Translations under genes and position numbers: made by a program
Shown here: piece by piece, positions 34,729 to 44,479 of the stretch
Numbering within the stretch: position 1 is the stretch's first letter
Layout: each line of letters begins with the position of its first letter
Source of the DNA: Saussurea involucrata
Lineage: Eukaryota > Streptophyta > Magnoliopsida > Asterales > Asteraceae
Assembly: GCA_033807775.1 (NCBI GenBank)
Contig: CM066321.1
Coordinates: forward strand, 39,656,850-39,720,849
Length of the DNA: 64,000 nucleotides
Direction: 5' to 3'
Notes under the pieces: model-generated
Told to the model about the DNA's origin: nothing
The model's database searches: none
The model's input: only the letters and a program-made list of their open reading frames with translations

Positions 34729-35215
34729 AGAAATTCACAACCGTTTGTAAATATTTTATTTCACTTATTTGTTGTCTTTTTATTATTTTTGGTCTTTTTA
34801 ATTCTGCATGGTAGTTTGTTTTAATGTGTGTAGAAGAACGTGCCACCTTTTGAAGAAAAATCAAGGAAAGTACTTTGCAGTGGGGAAGGCTCAGGTCACT
34901 GCGCTCCCCACTCCCCACCTGACGAATGAAAGGACTATTTTTGGGGCCCAATGCTGACAAGCTTTCACCTTTTGCTGCCATCAAGTCTACTTTTAGGCCA
35001 TGGTGTCATAGTTCATCATTTCCCAAGCAAAGCTATCATTGTCAATCCTCTCCCTCTCTCCTAAAACCGGCGGTTTCCCCCCAATTTTGAAAAGAAAACA
35101 TTTCCAAAAACCACCTTAACCTCCTTTGCTTCCAAAATTTACCCAACAAACTTTCTCTTCTTCATTTCTCTCTCTACGAAAAACCCACCAGCAAAACCCT
35201 TCCAAAACCCTAAAA
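34729..35215 (+). other. Athila-1 spacer between gag-pol and ORF2
   Basis: About 490 bp with no convincing gene. It contains a cluster of the element's word (TTGCAGTGGGGAAGG and TCCCCACTCCCCACC, about 34874-34917), then a pyrimidine-rich leader before the ORF2 start. How ORF2 is translated is not evident; splicing or a separate transcript are options. Confidence 0.6.
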
Positions 35216-37261
35216 ATGGCAAGAACCAAGAGAATGAACACCAACCCCGATGCACTCACACGTGCGGCCGTCCGCCGCAGGACCGCCGAGGAACAACCAC
35301 CGGAAGCCGTCACCAATGACCTGAACGAACCGCCACCGGTCTCCGGCGAAAACCCGATCATCTCCGGTGCAGCCGACGAGGGTTCTTCAAAGCACGAAAG
35401 CCCAAAAGCTACTTCATCATCGCAAGTCTCAGACAACAGTATCACCCATTTCGAGACCGAGACACTTCTAGCCGAAGAAGAAGAGAGACGGTTAGCAGAG
35501 GAGTTCAAACAGAAAATGGAAGCCATTAGAAAAAGAAAGGAAGAGGTCGAGAGGAGGCGTCGAGAGGAAGAAGAAAGAATCAGAAAGGAAGAAGAAGAAA
35601 GAATCAAAAGAGAGGAGGAAGAGAGATTGAGGAGGGAAGAAGCCGCAAGATTGGCTAGAGAGGAGGAGGAGCGATTGAAAGAGGAAGAACGAAAGAAGGA
35701 TGAAGAAGCAAGGATATTCGAGCAGAAAAAGAAACAAGCAGAGGAGGAGTGTTTGGCTCGTGAGGAAGAAGAAAGACAGAAGAAGATTAAGGAGCAGGCT
35801 CAGACATTAGACATTCCCCAGAACAAAAATGCTGATAGTGTGGAGGATGTCCACACCACTGCCCACAGTGAAGAAACCCCAACCAGAGCCCTCCAGAGGA
35901 ACAGGGGAATGGTTACACGATCTGGTGCATCCAAGAAGGCATCGTCTGCAAAACCAAAAAGAAAAGCGTCGAGGAAAGGTAAGGGTATCGAACCCTCTTT
36001 AAGTTCTTCTTCTAGTGATACTAATACGGGAAGTGAACAAAACCTTTCTGAAAATCCACATCTGTCCACTGTGGGGACTGCTCATGCCCCCAGTGGGATA
36101 CCGAGGCAATTCACTTCCCCAGCTGCTAGAACCCACTTTGAGTGTATTTGCACTCGGAAGTTGAATTTAGAGAGGGGTTTCGACCCCGACTTTGTAGAAG
36201 CAAATCCCTTTGTCAAAGATAAACTTGTAGCGCAAGATTGGGCAACCATTGCCACTGCCAATCGCCGCGCTAATGCATCATTAGTCCGAGAATTTTATGC
36301 TGAGGCCTCCCAAGCCAAAGAATCATTTGTTAAGATCAGAGGAAAGGTTGTGGACTTTACTCCAGGCAATATAAACCGAGTGTTAGGTAGAGGAGCTCCG
36401 GAACCTTGTGCTTTCGGACAGTTCCTGGCAAAGATGACTCCGGCTGATGAGGAATTGATTTTAAAAGAAATAGCAGTTGAGGGAAGGCCATGGAATCAGG
36501 ATGGCCAAAGAAGGTGTCTATATGCTGGCAGCCTCACCACTGAGGCTGCTGTGTGGTTCCAATTCCTAAGGGCCTCGGTGGCCCCAACATCGCACGACAC
36601 GACTCTCTCCATGCATAAGTGTGCCATGCTTTACTGCGTTCTCACTAAAAAGAAGATCAATCTGGGAATCATAATGCATGGTGCCATCCATCAGGCCAGA
36701 ACACGAACCAAGGTAATCCTACCCCTTCCTTGCCTTATTACACTATTGCTAATAGATGCCGGAGTGCCCACAGCTGAAGAAGACCAGTGGATCATTTCCA
36801 CGAAAAACATCAGTATTCAGACAATTAAGAAGATGAGAAGAGAGATAGGAGGCCCGTCTGTTGAGCCTGCCCAGGTACAGCCCAATGTGCGAATAGCCGA
36901 CGAGCACATAGTGGGCACTGAAGTGCCCACTGTGGGGAAGAAGGGTACCCCACTCCATTCAACCGAGGCCGGATCATCAAGCAACCAAATGGGAGAGATT
37001 TTGGCAGCTTTAAAGAAGCTCACATACAGGATCGAGTTGCTGGAAAGTGAGCAGCGATACCAGAACCGGGCCACGCAGAAATTTTGGATGTATACAAGAG
37101 AACGAGATGAGGTGACGGGCCTGATGATGAAAGAGGCCAACCCAATGCTAGCTGCTCAGCTACCAGAATTCCCGAAAGATATCTGCCCGGTTAATGACAG
37201 TGAGGATGAGTTCGATGATGATGATGCGGATCTGTCACCGCAAGCCACCCAAACCCCGTGA
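35216..37261 (+). CDS. Athila-1 ORF2 with plant transposon protein domain
   Basis: 681 residues from the first real ATG in frame (35216, CTAAAAATGGC). The N-terminus is Pro/Ser/Thr-rich. About 85-200 is a highly charged Glu/Arg/Lys heptad region (EEEERIRKEEEERIKREEE), predicted as a long coiled coil. A basic Ser/Lys stretch follows near 250-300 (KPKRKASRKGKG). From about 320 to 540 is a globular domain with LVREFYAE, VDFTPGNINRVLG and LPLPCLITLLLIDAGV, matching the putative plant transposon protein domain (Pfam PF20167 as I recall). The tail is coiled and ends acidic. This occupies the env-like position of Athila, but I see no convincing signal peptide or TM anchor. The role is unknown; multimerisation or nucleic-acid binding is possible. 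Confidence 0.88.
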   Translation: MARTKRMNTNPDALTRAAVRRRTAEEQPPEAVTNDLNEPPPVSGENPIISGAADEGSSKHESPKATSSSQVSDNSITHFETETLLAEEEERRLAEEFKQKMEAIRKRKEEVERRRREEEERIRKEEEERIKREEEERLRREEAARLAREEEERLKEEERKKDEEARIFEQKKKQAEEECLAREEEERQKKIKEQAQTLDIPQNKNADSVEDVHTTAHSEETPTRALQRNRGMVTRSGASKKASSAKPKRKASRKGKGIEPSLSSSSSDTNTGSEQNLSENPHLSTVGTAHAPSGIPRQFTSPAARTHFECICTRKLNLERGFDPDFVEANPFVKDKLVAQDWATIATANRRANASLVREFYAEASQAKESFVKIRGKVVDFTPGNINRVLGRGAPEPCAFGQFLAKMTPADEELILKEIAVEGRPWNQDGQRRCLYAGSLTTEAAVWFQFLRASVAPTSHDTTLSMHKCAMLYCVLTKKKINLGIIMHGAIHQARTRTKVILPLPCLITLLLIDAGVPTAEEDQWIISTKNISIQTIKKMRREIGGPSVEPAQVQPNVRIADEHIVGTEVPTVGKKGTPLHSTEAGSSSNQMGEILAALKKLTYRIELLESEQRYQNRATQKFWMYTRERDEVTGLMMKEANPMLAAQLPEFPKDICPVNDSEDEFDDDDADLSPQATQTP

Positions 37262-38309
37262 ATGGTTTGTTTTTAAAACAATGGTTTCGCTCTTTTGCTC
37301 ACCAAAAACAATTTTATTTTGTTTGGTTGATCTTTTTGTGCCTATGGCTAGGCATTGACACTATTTGCTGTTTTAACTTTTTAAATATCGATGCATGAAA
37401 ATCCTACCGGTAGGTAGGTACTTTTGGGTACTAACATATTGATTGTTTGAATGCTTGTTTGACCTCGTTTCCATTTCAAGGTACAACTTTCGGCTTCCGA
37501 CTTAAAAGGTCACTTTTGTAAGTACAAATCTCAACTTGTCCCGTGAAATGATATAGGCCATTTTTCGCATCCAAACACGATCCTTTTTGTACCCCCAAAC
37601 CACCACCTTTGTTCATTAATTCAATGTCACAGTGGGGACACTGTGAGATTTTAAGTTTGAGGTGGGAACTTCCAGAGTGACCTCCAGTTTGCTCACAGTG
37701 AGGACACTGTGAAGTCCAAGTTTGAGGTGGGTAAGCCGTACCCCCCTCCAAAAAAAAAAAGAGAAAACACAAAAATACAAAAACAGAAGAAAATAGGAGT
37801 AGCACTAACAAAATTGATGGTGTGCCTTTTCTGGACCATCAAAGTGCTCACTCCCAGAAAACGATGGTGTGCCTATTCTGGACCATCAGAATACCCACCC
37901 TCACAAAAAAATAGCCATACTCATTATACCCAAATAAAGCCTGAAAGTGTACGTTCTTATCATAGCAAAATACTAAACACCCACTTCTTGAAATAAAAAT
38001 CTCAAAGCGAGATCTTCGGTCCATGTTTGGAAATTTTTGCCAAAACCCTTGGGAAAAGATTCAAAGCCATAAACCCTTCAAACCCAAGAAAGCCCTATTG
38101 ATCAAAAGGTAAACAAGGGAAAGGTTTCGTCAAACACAAAAGTGAAATTTTCAAAGTTTGGAACCGAAGGAGGTATCGAAGGAAGGAGATCAACGCCCAT
38201 TCAAGTCAAGAAATATGTAAGTCCATCAAAGACCTTTTATGCATTGTGTTTCATTTTATTTCTTTCTTTTTATTACTTGGGGACAAGTAATGATTTAAGT
38301 TTGAGGTTG
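37262..38309 (+). other. Athila-1 3' non-coding region and PPT
   Basis: About 1 kb with no gene. CACAGTGGGGACACTGTG (about 37628) and CACAGTGAGGACACTGTG (about 37694) are imperfect palindromes, each followed by an AAGTTTGAGGTGGG tract resembling the terminal PPT region (TTTAAGTTTGAGGTTG, 38294-38309). A second direct repeat, TGATGGTGTGCCT..TCTGGACCATCA, occurs at about 37815 and 37862 and can form hairpins. Confidence 0.75.
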
Positions 38310-39897
38310 TGATAACTCTATTTTTAGAGTTATTATTTCCATTTATTTTCCACTTTATTTTGTCAATTTTAGCCATTTCACTTCTAAAAACCCCCATTCT
38401 TGGTATGATTTACGAAAACGAGCAAAAGGAGTGAACCATGGTCTTTAATAAATTATTTGGGGAAGTTTTGGGTGTTTTCTCGATTTTTCATCCGCAGTGA
38501 CGTATACAGTGCCCACTCCGGTTCCCCACTCTTCGAGCTGATCAAAAAGAAATCAAAAAGAAACTTTTAGTTGGGATCTAATTTTCTGGAGGAGGAAGGT
38601 TCATATGGCAGAGAAATGGCTGGAGAAGTACAAGGTAGTTCTCATTGAAGATAGCATCAAGTACACCTCTTTGTACTTGGAGATTGACTTGGAGAAGGGA
38701 CCATTGGATAAAAGAATTGCACAAGGAGCTGAATTCTGCCACAACTCAGCAGTCTTTACCCATTGGAAGACCCACCTCTTTTGTGTAATACCCAACTCCT
38801 TCTCCTAGTATATAAAGGAGCACTTGGGTGCCATTAAATGCATGCTTGGTTTTCATCCTTGAATACTTTTAGTCTCAAATTCTCTCAACTATCACATTAG
38901 CTTTAGTCTTTTATTTACTGCAGTAACTAGCTTTAATTTTCAGTAATTTACTTTCTTAGTTTAAATTGTAGTTCGTATTACACAGTGCAGGGACGACTTC
39001 TCGTTCCCCACTGTGAGCAGTTAATTCAAATCACTTTCAGTTTTATTATGTGCAAATCTTCATCTTTTGTTTTCTTTACTTCGGAAATGTTAGGCTAAAC
39101 ATCCTTTGGGATGTAGGAAGGAGAAGTACCTGGATTTTATCAAAAATGCTTGAGTAATCTTTATACTTAGAATATTTGTTGTTTTGGTCTTTCATTCTCA
39201 ATATTTACCCAAGGATGCGAACAAGCTGATCACTTGCAAGGATCTAAAGTCTAGTTCTTAACTTAGAAATAAGTAGAGCGCAGTGACACGAGCTTGAATG
39301 ATGCTAGGGGATTCGAAAGAATTCTTTTGACACTTACGAAAGTGAGGTCGGCACAGTGAGTTAATCTCTGCCCACTGGAGTAGTAGGCAAGCTAATTTGT
39401 GTATTAAAAACACTTAGAGTATTTGTCTCTACACATTCCATCGAGGCCTGAAAAGGTCCATTTAGAGATTACCATTGACAAAACAACAAGTACTAAGAGT
39501 ATGGGATTTTTATCTAACGGTGTGAGTATTTTGTAACCGGGCTTTTCTAGCGAAAATGTCCACCACGAATACGAGGATCACTCTAAGGACCGAGTATTTG
39601 AGATAAAATTTAGGGAAAATCCAACCTACATTCCTCCTTTTTAGCATTTAGTAAATCGTTTCAAGTAGCTATTTTACCAAACCAAACCAAAGTATTATTT
39701 TCCTCTCTAGTTGAAACTTGTAAAAGGAGCTCATGAGAACCGTATTGTCTTGATTGTCCAGTCTCTGTGGATTCGATTCTGGTATTTTACCAACTATTAC
39801 TTGCTGTGACGATCATAGTGGACAGTGTACACTTGCACTTCCCACTGTGGACAGTTTGCAACCCACTGCGATTAAAACACACATTTCGCACGTAACA
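38310..39897 (+). repeat. Athila-1 3' LTR
   Basis: 1588 bp, matching 27600-29187 at a constant offset of 10710 with no difference found by eye. TATATAAA at 38809-38816. Followed by GAACG (39898-39902). Confidence 0.96.
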
Positions 39898-39902
39898 GAA
39901 CG

Positions 39903-40583
39903 CGACACAGAATTACAGAGATTGTGGAGATCGTGTCTGACAAAGTTCTCAGCGTATGGTTCCCGGTTTTCACTGTCAAAAGGGACGACGGAAAGGAATG
40001 GGCGTTCTCGGAAGCCGACTTCAGGCATCTATACCTGAACGACTTCCCGATACTTCTTAAAGAATTGAAGACTCGCACCATCCGACCGTTCCCCTACACT
40101 AAAGCCCTCGAGACGATCAAGAGGTTCGTGAAGTGTACGATTATGCTCGCCTACATCAACGACTTTCAGTTGGGCTTAGAAAGCAACCAGAAAAAGATCA
40201 ACATTCTGAAGCCTAATTTGAATCTTCCTGAAGACGTACAGGTACATACTATTCTGTCCAAACCAGAAACAGGTATTGTGTATCTGAACAACAAAGGGGA
40301 GAAACGGTATATGAGAATCAACGAGCTGCACAAGTTCAGTGAGGGAACGTTGATGAACATACAGAACGTGCTGAAGAAGATCATCGAAGAAAAAAAGAAA
40401 GTGTCTTCCGAGAACTTCGTCAACGTCAGAAAGTATCTTGCTGAAGAGCTTCTCAGAGCTATTGAAGAACGGCTAGAGTTCAGGAACTCAATTCGGCATT
40501 TTGAAATCTTATTCGCTATTCGGAAGCGATATGTCCCTAACTGGCGTGATATCGAACTTCAATTCCAAGGGGGAGATTGTTAG
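39903..40583 (+). pseudogene. Copia-2 accessory ORF, C-terminal domain
   Basis: Continuation of the accessory ORF after Athila-1, open for over 220 codons and ending at TAG in the 3' LTR edge. It has AFSEADFRHLYLNDFPILLKE, FQLGLESNQKKIN, YLNNKGEKRYMRINELHKFS and a final RN..RHFEILFAIRKRYVPNW-like part. This is the conserved C-terminal domain I recall at the end of accessory proteins in Asteraceae Copia elements. Its survival with few lesions beside a deleted pol is notable. The apparent start near 39924 (GTG) is not real, since the frame extends upstream into the insertion site. Confidence 0.72.
40567..40577 (+). promoter_or_regulatory. Copia-2 polypurine tract
   Basis: AAGGGGGAGAT directly before the 3' LTR, the plus-strand priming site. 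It overlaps the last codons of the accessory ORF. Confidence 0.9.
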
Positions 40584-40819
40584 GTCACGTTAGTGGAATA
40601 GAAGTATAGGGACTATTCTTGATAAATCTTGTAAATACCTTATGGGTATAAATAGTTTGCTTAAATCTTGTTTAGGGTTTAATGATCATTATTGTTTTGA
40701 TTTCACAGTTTACCTTGTACGACTCTGCCAAAATACTTTATGTTCATATGAATGACAAGTGAGATTTATGACAATATTGTGTTGATTCATTGGGATTGAT
40801 AGTTAATATGGGATCTACA
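40578..40819 (+). repeat. Copia-2 3' LTR
   Basis: 242 bp, same length as the 5' LTR with a handful of substitutions (for example GACAAATC versus GATAAATC). Followed by AGATT at 40820-40824. Confidence 0.95.
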
Positions 40820-40824
40820 AGATT

Positions 40825-40958
40825 TTTTTTTCTCCAAATTTGGAGATTTTTATCTTCTCTCTCATCTTTTCTCATACAAGATAACATAGTTGTTGGAGCA
40901 AAAAATTACGAAAGTCCTTTTTTTTCTTTCTATTTTAGCATAGCTGTTGGAGATGCTC
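40825..40958. mobile_element. Tourist-like MITE, right part
   Basis: Completes the MITE begun at 10841 and ends AGCTGTTGGAGATGCTC, followed by TAA (40959-40961). Confidence 0.75.
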
Positions 40959-41051
40959 TAACATTTTATTATTAGTGTATAGTTTTAGTTTGTTTAAAAT
41001 AAGGTCCATTTTTAAAAATTAAGATGTAGTTTATCAGATTTTGTTCAGGTA

Positions 41052-41550
41052 AGGCCTTGTTTGTTTTTTTAGAACAAAAAAAAAACTCATCGTTACAGAG
41101 TATGGTTATTCAGGCTGTTTTTTTTTAAATTTCAGAGTCATTTATATCTTATTATTATTTTATCTGGTAAGAGGAAAACCAACCTCTTATTGTTCTCAAT
41201 GAATTAACCTTAAATGTACTATAATTAGGTGTCTTTCAAAGTTAAATTTATATAACTTAAATATATTATATAGATTAAACGTATTCATTTAAATGAATGC
41301 TAATTTTATAATTTAGATGTAAATTTCATAACGATGATGCATAAATATGTGAAATTGTATAAATTTATATATAAACACTATAATATTCTAATTGGTCAAA
41401 TACATAATTTAACGAATTCAACATTTATCAATTTACAAAAACAAACAGTCTTATTGATTCAAATTTCAGACTTCTACACCACCTCTTATCAATCAGAAGT
41501 GAAATAAGACTTCAGACTTCAGCACCCCTTAAAAAACAAACGTCATCTAA
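41052..41550. mobile_element. hAT-like MITE candidate
   Basis: Bounded by GGCCTTGTTTGTTTTTTTAG on the left and TTAAAAAACAAACGTCATC on the right, roughly inverted. The interior has the TTATTGTTCTCAATGAATTAACC and CTTCAGACTTC phrases common in short plant hAT MITEs. No ORF. The TSD was not resolved. Confidence 0.45.
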
Positions 41551-41819
41551 GAGTATTTCTAATCGCTTTTTTAAAATGATGGAACTGAGACTTTTAAAAA
41601 ATTGCCTTAAAAGATTCTTTAAAATAGAAGAAAAAGTGTAATTTTTTTAAATTTAGATATATCTCTAAAAATGATTACCAAGAGATAAAAATAATTTTTA
41701 TTGTATCCCACCAATAAGAAAACATGAAAAGGAAAAAATGTTTAGAACAGAGAAATAATATTTTATTAAAAATATGAATTATTTTATTAAAAATATGAAA
41801 TATTTTAATAATATAATTA
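41548..41819. repeat. Truncated Tourist-like MITE
   Basis: Starts TAAGAGTATTTCTAATCGC and includes CCCACCAATAAGAAAACATG and ATAATATTTTATTAAAAAT, phrases shared (inverted) with the MITE at 10841-11075. The right end seems lost at the long inverted-repeat insertion. Confidence 0.4.
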
Positions 41820-42138
41820 AGAGTGAATTGTGGATTTGGTCATTGTGATTTTGTGATTTCTTTGACTATGACCCTCATTCTATGTTTATTATGGATATAT
41901 TCCTTGTGGTATGCAATATATTGTGGCTAGGGTCCCTTAACACTAACACCATTAAGTTTGAAAGGTTAAAGGCATCATGTGCCTTGCACATGATGGGCAT
42001 AATTGTCAATTTACCTTTCTCTTTCAATTAACCTATAAGTTTTTAAAACAAAGAATACTAAATTGTGAATTTGGTCCCTATGCATCACTTATCATCTTTA
42101 AAACCCATCTATCATCTCTCTTAATTATCCTAACAAAA
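41820..42138. repeat. Second long inverted-repeat element, left arm (part 1)
   Basis: Reappears inverted at about 45110-45415 (for example GAATTTGGTCCCTATGCATC versus its complement near 45160). The arm is interrupted by soloLTR-2 and continues at 44480-44660. The flanks TATAATTA at 41812-41819 and 45416-45423 are a candidate 8-bp TSD. No coding sequence; superfamily undecided. Confidence 0.75.
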
Positions 42139-42986
42139 TATAACACCCTCAAACTTTGAAAAAGCAACTACTAAAAACTTTGACAAAATAACCAAATGAG
42201 GATAAAAATCCCTTCTACAAACCATACATGGAAACACCTCAAAATTTAAAACGTAAGTACTCCCACAATTAATAACTCAAGTCATACAACATGACCAAAT
42301 AAAGTCGGTGTTACTTAACCCAAACACAAGTTGCTATTCCCAAAATGAATGCGGAAGACTTCACCAAGCAATTCATCTCTCGAGCACACTACTAGCACTT
42401 ATCTCTTCACAGTGTCACTAGAAATATTCACAACCTGAACCTGTTGCACATGCCGACAAATAAAAGGTTAGGCTAACGCCTAGTGAGTTCAAGAGTTTAC
42501 ATCATGATTAAATAATTTGTTAGACCAAAAAGGATGCAACTTAAATCATGATTTCCAAAAAGGGATTTGTATTAAATATACCAACAACCCATTTTCCAAA
42601 CGCATACAAATTCCGTGACGAAAGCTCCAATGAAAATCATTTCGCAACAATGGACTCAATTCCAAAACTCACTCAAGATATGAATAAATATTAAATTTCC
42701 AAATAATATCAACGCGAATAAAGCTCCAATAATCGAAACATCCAAACAAGGATGAGACATAATATACCGCCCATAAATCATGGAAAACAATCCATATAAA
42801 TATAATACGTCACCGACAACATGGATAAAAGAAATACCCGAAACAACACCTTTCGGTGACAGGGGAGACCCGACTTCATCGAATGTGGCAGATACACAAG
42901 TTAAACCACAATTATAAGTTACAAGCATGTTTCATGGATGGAAAAGCCTATGACTTCAACCCTATTTAGGTCTTTAGTCAATCTTG

Positions 42987-43220
42987 GACATCAACCCACA
43001 CCGAGTCTTTAGTCTAAGAAGACATCAATCTAAACCGAATCTTTAGTCTATTGTGACATCAACCCAAACCGGATCTTTAGTCAAGTGAGACATCAACCCA
43101 AACCGGATCTCTAGCCTAGTGAGACATCAACCCAAACCGGATCTTTAGTCTATTGAGGCATCAACCCAAACCGGATCGGTAGCCTAAAACCACCAAGTTC
43201 AACCCAAACCGGATCTTTAC
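42987..43220 (+). repeat. 34-bp tandem repeat in soloLTR-2
   Basis: Units begin at 42987, 43021, 43055, 43089, 43123 and 43157, each GACATCAACCCAAACCGGAT plus TTTAGTCTA-like sequence. The later units are nearly identical. Confidence 0.92.
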
Positions 43221-44149
43221 CTTAGGATCTCACCATCCGAAACAAGCTTGTTTAATTTAGAAATTTACACATGACTCCAAAAGAATAACCAACGCATTCA
43301 AATCATGTAATTCCCAAATAAGACGCAATACATGCAAATCATAACCAAAGCTCTACATCGAGCTATCAAAATCGGACAAATGTCCTTAAGACCCAACCGA
43401 GTCCAAAACCGAGCCATAAGCTTAAAAGATCAAATGACCATTTGTTAAAAGTCAACATATGCAAATGAAGTGTAACTAACCCACATTATGCAAATACATG
43501 CTCCAAGGCATGACTAGCTCAAAACCCCTTCATTGCCACTTTCCAATGAAGTTATAAAGTATTTGGCATGTACAACGTTTCACAAATCAATTTGAACTCA
43601 CCTTGCTAGATTTAGGCTAAATCTAGATTTTACCCCAATGAGAGCTCTTTGAAGAAACTTGAATCCACAAGCAATTCCTTCAAACCATATATTCAAATTT
43701 TTTTCAAACATAAATATACATGTCCAAGCACTTAGAATCATTTCCCAAACATCTTATACCAAATCTCCATTTTGACCAAAACTCCAATTTTACCTAACTT
43801 CCGTAAAATCATCCAAACCGATATTTGAGAAATATAAACACTAGGAAGTCATAAAAGGAGCATTTAAAACTCATATGAAAGTTTAGAATCTAAGAGGATG
43901 AACTCACCACTTAGGTTTTGATGAAAACCTAGACAACCCTAATTATCTTGAAGATGGAGGTGATGATGATGAACTCTTGATCTTTGCTTCCACTCCACCA
44001 CCAAATACCCTTGGATATTCCCAAAACTAACACTTTATCCTCAACAAGTTCTCAAATACGAAACCCTAGCAATTTGAATCGCCAAAAACGGAGTAGAAAT
44101 GAGAGATATATGACCAAATGAAGAAAGAGGCTCAAAATCGGATTTTATG

Positions 44150-44312
44150 CACTGCACTCGCCCGCGAGAGTGACATGCGAAAGTGACAGTGTCACTTTCG
44201 CCCAAAATGTACCGAGGGCCAAATTTTCTCTGCGAAAGTTCCATGCGAAAGTGACACTGGCACTTTAGCATGTCACTTTCGCCCAGAAGGTACCGAGCAC
44301 TGTTTTGGTCGT
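44150..44312 (+). repeat. GCGAAAGTGACA palindrome cluster in soloLTR-2
   Basis: Near 44178-44202 two perfect 12-base arms (GCGAAAGTGACA and TGTCACTTTCGC) flank a single central base. Further copies of CGAAAGT and CACTTTCGC lie around it, and GTACCGAG occurs twice. A strong cruciform or RNA-hairpin candidate. Confidence 0.9.
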
Positions 44313-44479
44313 AACTTCTTCGTTTTAGCTCCGTTTTCGCTCCAGAAAGGCCCATTGGATTCGTATTTGAATTCTACATCCAAAATAACTATAAAATCTA
44401 GGATTCAATCCAAAATCCTATTTCTTCTATTTATTTTGAAAAATCGATTTCTACACTGACTTGAGGGTGTTACACAAAA

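Larger units (their letters stand above)
42139..44474 (-). repeat. soloLTR-2
   Basis: A 2336-bp unit with plus-strand ends TATAACACCCTC (first G mutated to A) and GAGGGTGTTACA, flanked by CAAAA at 42134-42138 and 44475-44479. No internal region. TAGGCTAACGCCTAGTGAG near 42473 parallels TAGGCTTTCGCCTAGTGAG in the LARD-1 LTR, so I give it the same (minus) orientation. 43260-43570 resembles LARD-1 internal DNA. Contains the repeats listed next. Confidence 0.85.

Noticed and set aside
35492..35737. Phe/Leu/Ser-rich minus-strand ORF looking like a membrane protein
   Set aside because: Antisense of the GAA/GAG/AGA-rich coiled-coil codons of Athila ORF2.
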